Of a DNA stretch of 52,592 nt, positions 9,771-18,089 are shown piece after piece. Every line of letters starts with the position of its first letter. The first letter of the stretch is position 1. The stretch lies in contig JAOZIE010000012.1 in assembly GCA_026014485.1 (NCBI GenBank), forward strand, positions 163,594 through 216,185, in the 5' to 3' direction. A program made the translations under genes and the position numbers. The notes under the pieces are model-generated. The model was not told the DNA's origin, did not search any database, and worked only from the letters and a program-made list of their open reading frames with translations. Source of the stretch: Candidatus Bathyarchaeota archaeon (GTDB lineage: Archaea > Thermoproteota > Bathyarchaeia > Bathyarchaeales > Bathycorpusculaceae).

Positions 9771-11177
9771 ATGAAAATGAAAAAAACAACCAAGGTAGCA
9801 CTAATCAATTCTCCAGTTCAAGAAGAATCTTTTCACCATCCGCTTCTTTTGCCGCTCAGTCTAGCCTATTTAGCTGCGGTTCTCAAAAAAGAGGGGCATG
9901 AAGTGAAGGTTATCGATTGCCCTGCATGCAACATTGACCATGAGAACCTGAAGGGAGAACTTTCGGCGTTTGACCCTGCATTAGTGGGCATCACCTCAAC
10001 GACTCCAAACATTTATTCTGCCCTTAAATCAGCGGTTTCATCCAAGGAGGCATGTCCCGACGCAAAAGTCATCATGGGAGGTCCCCATGTTACATTCAGG
10101 GATGAAGAGACTCTCAGCGAAAACGCAGACATAGACATCATTGTGAGGGGCGAGGGGGAACTGACGATGCTGGAGCTTGCCGAGAAAGCGCCTTACGCAG
10201 AGACCCTCAACGACGTTAACGGGATAACGATTAGGCACAACGGGGATATCGTGCGCACTGCCCCCAGAGCCTTCATCGAGAACCTCGACGAGTTACCCCG
10301 CCCAGCCTACGAATTCTTCAATTTGGAGAAGTACAAGCTTTACGGAAAACGGTTCATGCCCATAATAACCAGCAGAGGATGCCCCTTCCAATGCGCCTTC
10401 TGCGTCACAAGCCAGCTTTTCGGTCCAAAATTCAGGGCGAGAAGCGCCAAAAACGTGGTGGACGAGCTGGAATGGCTAAAGAAGGAGCATGGCGCTGACG
10501 GCGTATCCTTCTACGACGACACGCTAACGCTGGATAAGAAACGGCTGTTTGACATCTGCGACGGCATGGCAGAGAGAAAACTTGGGCTTCCATGGGGCTG
10601 CCAAACCAGAGTGGACATGGTCAACAAGGAAGTTCTCACGCAGATGAAGAAGGCATGCTGCGCTGAAGTTTCCTTCGGCGTAGAGTCAGGATGCCAAAAG
10701 ACGCTGGACAAAGTGAAGAAGAGAACGTCTGTTGACCAAAACATAAAAGCCGTCAAGTTGGCAGAGGACGAAGGGCTTTTTGTCGCCGTCTCCGCGTTGG
10801 TGGCGTATCCAGGCGAAACCCTTGACGATGTGAAGCAGACTGTTGACCTCCTGCGGCAGATGAAGCCTGACGACGCATACATATGCATCGCAACGCCCTA
10901 CCCCGGCACGGAGCTGCGCAAATTGGTGGAGAACTTGGGCTGGAAAATCAACGACAACTGGAGCCTGTACAACACCATGAACCCCGTCATCGACAACCCA
11001 CTGGTGCCCGCCGAGGAAATCGCAAAGCTCAGAACCAAATTCTACAACGAACTCTACTCGCCAAGCTACGTGATTCGCCAAACAATAAAAGGAAAAATCA
11101 GAGGCAACTTCTACAGCCAACTGATGATGAGACTTGCAATCGGCCACCTGCTATGGCGAGCCAAATCCATCTTTTAA
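9771..11177 (+). CDS. B12-binding-domain radical SAM protein (second)
   Basis: About 468 aa. The frame is open to a TTG at 9753; I prefer the ATG at 9771 (MKMKKTTKVALINSPVQ), which starts the Rossmann strand correctly, although no good ribosome site precedes it. The N-terminal B12-binding-like domain has LLPLSLAYLAAVL, VIMGGPHVT and RGEGE. The radical SAM motif CPFQCAFC gives Cys204, Cys208 and Cys211 (numbered from 9771). GVESGCQKTLD and ATPYPGTELR are typical of this superfamily. Same architecture as 8108-9481 but clearly divergent from it. A TATA-like CTTATAAAG lies near 9667-9675, so the leader would be about 75 nt. Substrate unknown. Confidence 0.85.
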   Translation: MKMKKTTKVALINSPVQEESFHHPLLLPLSLAYLAAVLKKEGHEVKVIDCPACNIDHENLKGELSAFDPALVGITSTTPNIYSALKSAVSSKEACPDAKVIMGGPHVTFRDEETLSENADIDIIVRGEGELTMLELAEKAPYAETLNDVNGITIRHNGDIVRTAPRAFIENLDELPRPAYEFFNLEKYKLYGKRFMPIITSRGCPFQCAFCVTSQLFGPKFRARSAKNVVDELEWLKKEHGADGVSFYDDTLTLDKKRLFDICDGMAERKLGLPWGCQTRVDMVNKEVLTQMKKACCAEVSFGVESGCQKTLDKVKKRTSVDQNIKAVKLAEDEGLFVAVSALVAYPGETLDDVKQTVDLLRQMKPDDAYICIATPYPGTELRKLVENLGWKINDNWSLYNTMNPVIDNPLVPAEEIAKLRTKFYNELYSPSYVIRQTIKGKIRGNFYSQLMMRLAIGHLLWRAKSIF

Positions 11178-11264
11178 CCCCAAAACCTTGAGCGCCCCGA
11201 ATAAGCACAACGCGGTTCAGCAAAAGATGATTTCACAGAATATTTTTTATCCGCAGCCGTCAAT

Positions 11265-12425
11265 ATGCAAGTTATGAAGTGGGCGGGCGGCACCAAAAAG
11301 GTTCTTTGCGTTTCTGCGGCGTTTTTGCTTGTCTTTTCCTTCGTTGCAGCTTCAGTTTTGTTTGTGCCCGAGCCCGAAGAATCGGTGTTTCCTGACGTGT
11401 TTGTCGGTGTTGACGCGGCTTTTGCGACGGTTGAGGAAACCAAACAAATCATAGACCAAGTCAAGGAGTACACGAATTTTTTTGTTGTGGGAAGCACAGC
11501 TATCACGTGGGACGTTGAGAACTTAACGGAGGTCTGCCAGTACCTCAATGACAGCGGACTGCATTTTTTGACGTTTGCGCATTCAGCCGCCGACCAGTAT
11601 TTCTCACAGCGCCAATGGGTCAAGGATGCGCAGCAGAAGTGGAACGCCAGGTTTTTGGGTTTGTACGCTTACGATGAGCCGGGAGGTCACCAGATTGACC
11701 ATGACTACATGTTTATGTGTGCGCAGAAAGCGGCGGATTACACGGATGCAGCCGTTAAGTATGTTCAAAACTTGACTTACTACCTTAACGACCTAAAGGG
11801 GGAGTGGGAAATTGGCGATTTGCCTTTGTTCACGTCGGATTATGCCCTTCACGAGTTCACTTATCGAGGCGGCTACGATGTTGTCTTCACGGAGTTCAGC
11901 TGGAACAGCAACCGACAGCTAAATGTGGCTTTGGGCAGGGGCGCTGCATCCGTCCACGGCAAGGACTGGGGGGTCATGATTACCCGAAACATAAACGACC
12001 CGACTCCGCAAACTGGGCAGGAACTATATGAAGATATGGTGTTAGCTTACCAGAACGGCGCCAAATACATTGTTGTTTTTGACTACCCGTCCTTGCAGCA
12101 GGGAATTTTGAATCAGGAGCATTTCGACGCGCTGAAGCAGTTCTGGGAGTACCTGCAGAGCCATCCACGCAGCCAAACCCCAGCCGCTGACAGAGTTGCT
12201 TACGTGGTGCCTAAGGACTACGGTTACGGGTTTAGGGGACCAGCAGACAAAATTTGGGGTTTATGGGAGGCGGACAGCCAGTCGGCGCCGATTTGGAATC
12301 AAGCAAACAGTCTTCTGCAGGAGTACGGAACAGGGTTGGATGTTATCTATGAGGATTGCCTGAAGCTTAACCTGTCTGCCTATGGCAAACTTGTGTTTTG
12401 GAATGGAACAACTCTAACAGTTTAA
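11265..12425 (+). CDS. Secreted glycoside-hydrolase-like TIM-barrel protein
   Basis: A 386-aa protein. An N-terminal signal peptide or signal anchor spans about residues 10-33 (KKVLCVSAAFLLVFSFVAAS). The mature part starts with a barrel-like strand (DVFVGVDAAF) and contains FLGLYAYDEPGGHQ, FTEFSWN and YIVVFDYPS. This pattern of acidic residues at strand ends resembles glycoside hydrolase-like (beta/alpha)8 barrels such as DUF4434/GH42-type folds. I could not assign a family or confirm catalytic residues. It stands alone between radical SAM genes. A role outside the cell in sugar or polymer turnover is inference. Confidence 0.55.
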   Translation: MQVMKWAGGTKKVLCVSAAFLLVFSFVAASVLFVPEPEESVFPDVFVGVDAAFATVEETKQIIDQVKEYTNFFVVGSTAITWDVENLTEVCQYLNDSGLHFLTFAHSAADQYFSQRQWVKDAQQKWNARFLGLYAYDEPGGHQIDHDYMFMCAQKAADYTDAAVKYVQNLTYYLNDLKGEWEIGDLPLFTSDYALHEFTYRGGYDVVFTEFSWNSNRQLNVALGRGAASVHGKDWGVMITRNINDPTPQTGQELYEDMVLAYQNGAKYIVVFDYPSLQQGILNQEHFDALKQFWEYLQSHPRSQTPAADRVAYVVPKDYGYGFRGPADKIWGLWEADSQSAPIWNQANSLLQEYGTGLDVIYEDCLKLNLSAYGKLVFWNGTTLTV

Positions 12426-12556
12426 GAAAGCACCTTAGTGTGTAAGCAAAAAAGGAAAGGTGCTTTGGTCTGTAGCGACGGGGAATGAAGTTTCTCGACG
12501 CAAACTTTATTATGTCTTCGAGCGCTTTTTAGCTCTTGGACTCTTGAGGCTTCAAG

Positions 12557-13864
12557 ATGAAAAACTCAACTCCCGAGAATAAATCAGACGCTTATGAAGA
12601 ACGCGCTAACTGGCCTCCTCACACGTACAGGGATTACCCTGACATTAAACCTGAAACTTATCAGGAGTTTATGGAGTTCCTCAATACTGAGAACACGTCG
12701 GGTAGGCTTATGGAGTTGCAGCCGTGGGTATCGGTCTGCGACAGTCGATGCGCGTTCTGCTATTTCCCAACGACCGCCAGCGCCAAGGTGAAGATAGAAC
12801 CTTACCTTGAGCTGTTGAAGAAAGAGCTTGAAATGTACGCGAAAACTAAGTACGTTAAGACAAGCGTTTTCGACGAGATTGTCCTTGGCGGGGGAACGCC
12901 CAGCGTTCTTTCAGCTGAACAGATAATTGACCTTGTCGACTTCTGTAAGGCACGTTTCAACACAAACGACGAATACTTCATTAAAGTCTCAGGCTCCTCA
13001 AAGACCCTTGCGCTGCCAAAAATTGACAAGTTAGCTGAATACGGCGTGTTCCAAGTGGACATGGGCGCCCAAACCTTTGATGATAAACTCAGAAAAATGC
13101 TGTGCCTCCCTGACTCCGCTGAGGAAGTGGAAAAAGCAATTCGGCACGCACGGAAACTCGGCTTATGCGTGTGCGTGGACCTTATGTACAATCTTCCAGG
13201 ACAGACCATGGAAAGTTGGGTAAGCTCGCTGAAGAAAGCTATAGAGTTAGATGTAGAAATTGACGCGTACTCCCTACACGTGGACCCCGGCACGCCGCTT
13301 GAAAAGATGATAGAGACAGGCGTGTCGCCTCCGCAGGGAGACACAGAATTCGAGAAGCAGATGTACTTAGCAGCCTACAAACTGTTAACTGAAGCCGGCT
13401 ACAAAGCAGTTGGACACGACCGCTATTCTCGGGTAGAGTGGCACATGAGAGAAAACTGCCTCAACGGATGGCCTTGGGGCGGAATCCTAACAACGGGCGC
13501 AGGCTGCTTCATGGGCTACCTGCAACGGTTCAGCTACAGCAACATGGAAAACATATTTGAATACATGGAAGCAGTGAAAGCAGGCAAACTACCAATTCAG
13601 AGGCTTTCAAAATCCGATGACGACGACATGATGCGCCGCGAAATGAGCCGACTGTACCTACGGTTACCCGTAAGCAAAAAAGAATTCATGGAGAAATTCG
13701 GCAAACTCCCCGAAGACGTTTTTTCCAAGCAACTGCAGAACCTGAAGGAGAAAGGCTTAATCGAAATCGACGACAAAGAAGTCAGGATAACCAAAGAAGG
13801 CGAGGTTTGGAAGGCCAACATCGCTTGGGAATTTGCTTCTGAGAGCCAAACTCAAAACAAATAG
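12557..13864 (+). CDS. HemN/HemW-like radical SAM protein
   Basis: A 435-aa protein. CDSRCAFC gives Cys61, Cys65 and Cys68 (CX3CX2C), followed by Phe67 in the position the HemN family uses for an aromatic. GGGTPS at 111-116 and the LMYNLPGQTMESW segment are hallmarks of the coproporphyrinogen III oxidase-like family. A winged-helix-like C-terminal part (KGLIEIDDKEVRITKEG) follows, as in HemN/HemW. Members include true CPO, the heme chaperone HemW and other enzymes. In archaea that use the siroheme (Ahb) heme route, CPO activity is not needed, so a HemW-like or other role is as likely. Exact function unresolved. Confidence 0.75.
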   Translation: MKNSTPENKSDAYEERANWPPHTYRDYPDIKPETYQEFMEFLNTENTSGRLMELQPWVSVCDSRCAFCYFPTTASAKVKIEPYLELLKKELEMYAKTKYVKTSVFDEIVLGGGTPSVLSAEQIIDLVDFCKARFNTNDEYFIKVSGSSKTLALPKIDKLAEYGVFQVDMGAQTFDDKLRKMLCLPDSAEEVEKAIRHARKLGLCVCVDLMYNLPGQTMESWVSSLKKAIELDVEIDAYSLHVDPGTPLEKMIETGVSPPQGDTEFEKQMYLAAYKLLTEAGYKAVGHDRYSRVEWHMRENCLNGWPWGGILTTGAGCFMGYLQRFSYSNMENIFEYMEAVKAGKLPIQRLSKSDDDDMMRREMSRLYLRLPVSKKEFMEKFGKLPEDVFSKQLQNLKEKGLIEIDDKEVRITKEGEVWKANIAWEFASESQTQNK

Positions 13865-14088
13865 AAAGCCGTTCCTCAGGAATAAGGCGGCGCCGTTGCC
13901 AGTGCGGTGCAGGTTCTTTCTTGCGTGAACTGGCGCGCGGTTTCTTTTTTCTCTTTTTCACGTGAACTTTCAGTTGCTCAAAGTTATGTTGCACTGTTTT
14001 AAGCATCTGGGTGAAGGTTTCACAGAATGATATTTCCTGCTATGGAAAACTTTGATAAAAAATGAAAAAGGAAAAGGGTGGTTATGGT

Positions 14089-14820
14089 TTAGGATTGGCC
14101 GCCTGGATAAATGCCGTACCACGTCATGACTTTGGCTACTATTGGACCGATTACGCCTAGGATTACCATTGGCAGCATTGTTGTCCAGAATGCGTATAAC
14201 GGGTCGCTTTGTGTCATCCATGCACCGAATGAGACTTGGTAGTTCAAGACGAATTGCATTATACCAACGGTGAATGCTGCTGTCATGCCTGCGCCGAACA
14301 TGCGTTTGAAGCTCCAGGATTTGTTGTTTAAAGCACCTGCGATGTATCCGATGAGTACGCCGCCGACGATGTAGTTGCCGATGAAGCTTGGGTCACGATA
14401 CAGGCCACCTGGGTAGTAGGGGGCACCCCATTCTGCAGCAATGCCGACTGAATAGTAGCCAGCATAGGCGAGGTAGTACAGTGTGCCCAGCAAGAAGCCT
14501 GCTGCGCCGCCAGCCCATTTATTCCAGATTAAGCCGACGAGAATTGGGATTGCGAACATGACCATGAGTGCGAAGCCGTGGGTGAGAATCTGTGGCAGTG
14601 GAGATTCAGTTCCGAATGCGCTGTTTGCTGCTGGACCGATGAAAACGGGGAACAGCATGATTATGACGGCAACGATTATTGGCACTACTAAGCCGAAGCC
14701 TAAGTCTTTCAGTTTAAATTTTTCTGTTTCCGTGTTTATCCCTCTTTTAATTGTTCTATTACGTTTAGGCGCGTTTATAAATTTAATCCCTAAACAGAGC
14801 AGGAAACGACAGAAGCACAC
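14089..14820 (-). CDS. Polytopic membrane protein of unknown function
   Basis: The frame is open from a GTG at 14820 to the stop at 14089, but a TATA box (TTTATAAA, about 14774-14781 on this strand) sits inside it, so the real start is probably nearer 14751-14739. There the frame has only ATT (14751) or ATA (14739), not ATG, GTG or TTG. The protein has about five to six membrane helices (GLVVPIIVAVIIMLFPVFIG, ALMVMFAIPILVGLIW, GNYIVGGVLIGYIAGAL and others) and a Gly-rich GGAAGFLLG turn. It follows the RnfD-RnfC-like gene on the same strand, with 128 nt between. The pattern vaguely recalls ECF S components, but no family was recognised. Confidence 0.7.
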   Translation of the reverse strand: MCFCRFLLCLGIKFINAPKRNRTIKRGINTETEKFKLKDLGFGLVVPIIVAVIIMLFPVFIGPAANSAFGTESPLPQILTHGFALMVMFAIPILVGLIWNKWAGGAAGFLLGTLYYLAYAGYYSVGIAAEWGAPYYPGGLYRDPSFIGNYIVGGVLIGYIAGALNNKSWSFKRMFGAGMTAAFTVGIMQFVLNYQVSFGAWMTQSDPLYAFWTTMLPMVILGVIGPIVAKVMTWYGIYPGGQS

Positions 14821-14947
14821 AGATAAGTGTTCCAGAAACTGGACAGCCCATCAACAGGCGGGGGTTTTTCTGTTTAAGAAATTAAACAAGCTGGCTTATC
14901 ACAGCTAACAAAAAACAATTTACGCTAAAAAAGGAAAATAGGGGGAT

Positions 14948-16318
14948 TTACTGTCCCCGTAATGCGCCCTTTGCTTGGAGGACGCTCTTTCGCAAGTCAA
15001 TCCTTGAGGGGCAAATGAACGTGCAGTGTCCACAGCCAGTGCAGTAGTCAGCGTGCAGTTTCACTAAAGCATCGAAGTCCTGCTTGTCAAATGCCTGCTT
15101 AATCAGAATTGGGCTCAGATTGTGGCAGCAAACACGCATACAAGCGCCGCATTTCATGCATCCGTATTCTTTGACTTTCTCTGCTGGGAAAGCTTTAGCT
15201 TTGGGTAGCTTGGGTTCTTTGGTATCCGTCGTAGGTTTCAGTTTACCAACTTGGTCAAGCTTAGCTACGGCTAAGTTCATGATTATCAATGCAAGGATAG
15301 AGCCGCCGAAGAAGTTCATGTAGGTCTGAATCAGCACCGTCAGTACACCTAAGCCGACACCGAAGATTATCTGTCCTGTATACGTTATAGGCGTGGTCGC
15401 GGGGTCAGTAGCCATGAAAAACCCTAGAAATATCGAACTGCCGATGAAGACTTCGAACACAAGTCTAGTGATTAAGTCTGCGTCCGCGTACACGGTGGAC
15501 ATGATAACAGACATGATGGCGATGGATACGAAGTAAGTCAGAGTGATTCTCCATTTAATGTAGCGACGAGCAACGATGAACAAAGCGACACCAACGATGA
15601 TAACGGCGAGGCTTGAAGCGCCACCTACCCACCCGTGATACTTCTCCAGCATCATGATGTTGTTAACATCAGGGTAAGTCATGGCAGTTGGGTCTGGGAA
15701 AGAGTAGCACTGCTGCAGGTATGTTCCGAAAGAGGCTAAACCGTTATTGTTAATCGCTTCCATGCCGCCGCCGATTGGCCCTGCAAGTTTAGGTACACCT
15801 AAACCGCCGGACATGTAGTCGGCGAAGTGTTCTTTTGCTAGAAGCACTGTGGAAACGAAGGGTAGCAGAACTATGAATTTTGCTGCTGCTGCGGGGTTGA
15901 CTTTTTTGCCGAGAAGTTTCTTGAACAGCACTAGACCGATGAGTGAGATAAGTGCAACGTAGATAAATGCGCTGGGTGGCTCCAACATGGAGGAAGCTAC
16001 GGCGCTTCCCTCAGTTTGACCCATCAGGGGAGAACCAAGAGAGTACGAGAGGGCAACGATTAAGCCGAAGACTGCGGCGGACATAGTGTTTAGTGGGCTG
16101 TCAGCGGTTAGTTTGTAGAGAAGTGCATCAACACCAACAGAGATGCCGACTGCGATAACAGAGATTATGGCAACTGAGAGACCAAGATTCCAGCCTGAAG
16201 GTTCAGTTACGGATGACCACATAACTGCGGATACAATTGCGAGCACTAGAAGCGCGATGAAGGTGTATGTCATTAGTTTGTCTTTTGTCATAGAAGAATA
16301 TTCTTTTGGTTTTGACAT
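14948..16318 (-). CDS. RnfD/NqrB-type membrane protein with RnfC-like double [4Fe-4S] tail
   Basis: A 456-aa protein. Residues 1-355 hold about nine to ten membrane helices with the RnfD/NqrB pattern, including MATDPATTPITYTGQ at about 302-316. GGAS at 232-235 sits where RnfD/NqrB proteins carry the (S/T)GA(T/S) covalent FMN site, so Ser235 would be the attachment residue. Residues 387-398 (CX2CX2CX3C) and 426-436 (CX2CX2CX3C) form two [4Fe-4S] sites of the kind found at the C-terminus of RnfC; the first has Cys-Cys-His instead of Cys-Pro after it. Rnf complexes move electrons between ferredoxin and NAD with ion translocation. No RnfA, B, E or G is in the window. Strong promoter: TATA at 16371-16378 and ribosome site GGAGATTTAGGT. 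Confidence 0.8.
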   Translation of the reverse strand: MSKPKEYSSMTKDKLMTYTFIALLVLAIVSAVMWSSVTEPSGWNLGLSVAIISVIAVGISVGVDALLYKLTADSPLNTMSAAVFGLIVALSYSLGSPLMGQTEGSAVASSMLEPPSAFIYVALISLIGLVLFKKLLGKKVNPAAAAKFIVLLPFVSTVLLAKEHFADYMSGGLGVPKLAGPIGGGMEAINNNGLASFGTYLQQCYSFPDPTAMTYPDVNNIMMLEKYHGWVGGASSLAVIIVGVALFIVARRYIKWRITLTYFVSIAIMSVIMSTVYADADLITRLVFEVFIGSSIFLGFFMATDPATTPITYTGQIIFGVGLGVLTVLIQTYMNFFGGSILALIIMNLAVAKLDQVGKLKPTTDTKEPKLPKAKAFPAEKVKEYGCMKCGACMRVCCHNLSPILIKQAFDKQDFDALVKLHADYCTGCGHCTFICPSRIDLRKSVLQAKGALRGQ

Positions 16319-16370
16319 CTTTACCTAAATCTCCTTTTTTAAATCTGCCAAAACGTTCTATGACATTGAG

Positions 16371-16378
16371 TTTATAAG
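16371..16378. promoter_or_regulatory. Bidirectional TATA box
   Basis: TTTATAAG on the plus strand, CTTATAAA on the minus strand. On the minus strand it is about 55 nt before the RnfD-like ATG. On the plus strand it is about 45 nt before the small frame at 16422. Confidence 0.5.
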
Positions 16379-16421
16379 ATTTTCTAGTGTAATCACCAGA
16401 TAAGTCAGGGGGAAAGCAATT

Positions 16422-16550
16422 GTGGCTTTTTCAGAATGGCTTATGAACAGGAATGTGCCAAAAGGGTTTTCTATGCCCATTTTAGAACCCAACAGTCAAC
16501 TTTTGAGGAGGAACAAAATTTTTCAAGTTCCAAAGATTTTCACAAAATGA
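16422..16550 (+). CDS. Possible small protein (42 aa)
   Basis: GTG at 16422 is preceded by AGGGGGAAAG at good spacing and by a TATA box at 16371-16378, so the expression signals are unusually complete for a chance frame. The product begins MAFSEWLMNRNVPKG and is basic (LLRRNKIFQVPKIFTK end). No family was recognised. An overlapping ATG frame (16436-16573) competes with it. Confidence 0.28.
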   Translation: MAFSEWLMNRNVPKGFSMPILEPNSQLLRRNKIFQVPKIFTK

Positions 16551-16615
16551 TTTTGCCTAAATTCAGCAGTTAGCTCAAAAGGAAGATGCAGTTATAGGTC
16601 CATTCTAGTAGGAAA

Positions 16616-16623
16616 TTTTATAT
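16616..16623 (+). promoter_or_regulatory. TATA box of the SPASM radical SAM gene
   Basis: TTTTATAT about 26-33 nt before the GTG at 16649, consistent with a leaderless or near-leaderless transcript. Confidence 0.5.
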
Positions 16624-16648
16624 CCAGAGGCATCGTCTATTTGGTTTC

Positions 16649-17737
16649 GTGAGTTTGATGGCTGACTCAAAAGCGCCATTGTGTATGATCACATGGCGAT
16701 GTACACGCAACTGTGTAGGCAGTTGTCTATACTGCAGCTACACTAAAGAATACGCAAAAGACTCCGAAGTAAACACCGAGCAGGCAAAAAAAATTGTGGA
16801 TGGAATTCACGATTTTGGCTGTGAATATTTAGGGATAAGCGGCGGAGAACCTCTGGTTCGCCCAGACATTTTTGATATTATAAAATACGCCAAAGAAACA
16901 TATGGCATGCAAGTTAGCTTAATCACAAGCGGTTTTGCTTTTGACCAAGAACGGCTTGACAAGCTTGCCAGATATGAAGTTTACACAGCTGTAAGCGTGG
17001 ACGGCAACAGAGAATCAAATGACATAATACGCCGCAAAGGTGGCTACGACAAAGCAATCCATGCAATGGAGAAGCTGTCGGAACATGGCGTTTTAGACTG
17101 CATAGTCACAACAATGACGAAATTCAACATCAAAGACATGGCGCACCCTGCAGCTCTAGCTGAAAAATACAAAGCTCGAATGGTTGTTTACCACAACTTG
17201 GTTCCAGTAGGCAGAGCAGGAAGCAACATGCCTGATTTGGCGCCTTCACCAGAACAGTATGAAGAGGCATTCGACGAAATCTACGACCTTCAAGTGAAGT
17301 TGAAAGGAAGAGTCAAAGTAAACGTTTACGCACCCTTCTACGCCCGTATTGTCCGCCAAAAGAACCCTGTAGACTTCTGGGACTGGTTCCAAACCAGCTT
17401 CTTAGGACGCTGCAGCATAGGCGGCAACTACATGGGTATAACGGAGAATGGTGATTTCCGAAGCTGCGGGTTCCACGAAGGATACCGCTTAGGCAACATA
17501 AAAGACAAGAATGCAAAGCAAGCGTGGAATGAACTGCAACACAGCGAACTGCACCTCAAGCTAAGAGACAAAAGCAACCTTAAGGGTAAATGTGGTGTTT
17601 GCGAGTACAGAGAAATCTGCGGCGGATGCCGAACCCGCGCCGAATACTACACCGGCGACCTCTTCGAATCCGACCCCGCATGCAACTACATACCCAAAGT
17701 TCTCCGAGAAGACCCCAACTACCTCAAAAAGCAGTAA
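16649..17737 (+). CDS. Radical SAM/SPASM protein, AhbC/AhbD-like
   Basis: A 362-aa protein (GTG at 16649; the ATG at 16658 is an alternative). CVGSCLYC gives Cys22, Cys26 and Cys29, and GGEP lies at 65-68. A C-terminal SPASM region binds further Fe-S clusters: Cys255, Cys273, then CGVCEYREICGGC (Cys315, 318, 324, 327) and Cys345. The CGGCRTRAEYYTGD...DPAC ending is typical of the group that includes AhbC and AhbD (heme from siroheme) and peptide-modifying enzymes. No precursor peptide is obvious nearby, so a porphyrin role is possible but not shown. A T-rich terminator region follows the stop. Confidence 0.8.
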   Translation: MSLMADSKAPLCMITWRCTRNCVGSCLYCSYTKEYAKDSEVNTEQAKKIVDGIHDFGCEYLGISGGEPLVRPDIFDIIKYAKETYGMQVSLITSGFAFDQERLDKLARYEVYTAVSVDGNRESNDIIRRKGGYDKAIHAMEKLSEHGVLDCIVTTMTKFNIKDMAHPAALAEKYKARMVVYHNLVPVGRAGSNMPDLAPSPEQYEEAFDEIYDLQVKLKGRVKVNVYAPFYARIVRQKNPVDFWDWFQTSFLGRCSIGGNYMGITENGDFRSCGFHEGYRLGNIKDKNAKQAWNELQHSELHLKLRDKSNLKGKCGVCEYREICGGCRTRAEYYTGDLFESDPACNYIPKVLREDPNYLKKQ

Positions 17738-17770
17738 ACACCCTTTTTTTCCTTCTCTTTTATTTTTTAG
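17738..17770 (+). terminator. T-rich archaeal-type terminator
   Basis: Directly after the SPASM gene stop there are several T runs (ACCCTTTTTTTCC, CTCTTTTATTTTTTAG), the usual archaeal termination signal without a hairpin. Confidence 0.5.
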
Positions 17771-17990
17771 ATGCAAGTTAGCTTTTAGCTGCGCTTTTCC
17801 CAGTGGATATCTCTGCTTTTTCTCTATGGAAAGTTTATTGAGCCAGTTATGAAGCAAGCGCGGGCGCGGTAGTAGTTTGCTGTCGCTTTGAGTAAACCGA
17901 AAGCCACGTGGGGAATGATTTTCAAGATTGTTGGATGTTTAGAAAAAGTTCTTTTAGGCAACTAGCCTATATAGGTAAAGTTCTATTGGT

Positions 17991-18086
17991 ATGGGATTGT
18001 CGGATTCCTCAAGAAAAAGGGGCAAGCTGCTACCAGTGATAAAGCGCTTTTTCATGACACTTCTGACGGGAAATATAAGGGGATAA
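17991..18086 (+). CDS. Possible 31-aa leader frame upstream of the OB-fold gene
   Basis: The ATG at 17991 is about 20 nt after CCTATATAGG, as for a leaderless transcript. The frame (begins MGLSDSSRKRGKLLP) ends with TAA at 18084-18086, is in the same reading frame as the next gene, and contains that gene's ribosome site AAGGGGAT. Either a coupled leader peptide or chance. Confidence 0.3.
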   Translation: MGLSDSSRKRGKLLPVIKRFFMTLLTGNIRG

Positions 18087-18089
18087 TCA

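Larger units (their letters stand above)
16319..16648. other. 330-nt divergent intergenic region
   Basis: Spacer between the minus-strand RnfD-like gene and the plus-strand SPASM gene. It holds TATA boxes at 16371-16378 and 16616-16623 and a possible 42-aa frame at 16422-16550. Nothing else was recognised. Confidence 0.5.
17738..18089. other. 352-nt intergenic stretch with promoter and leader frame
   Basis: It contains the T-rich terminator at its left end, a GC-rich island near 17855-17910 with no recognised RNA fold, a palindromic TATA-like CCTATATAGG near 17965-17974, and the small frame 17991-18086. Confidence 0.45.
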
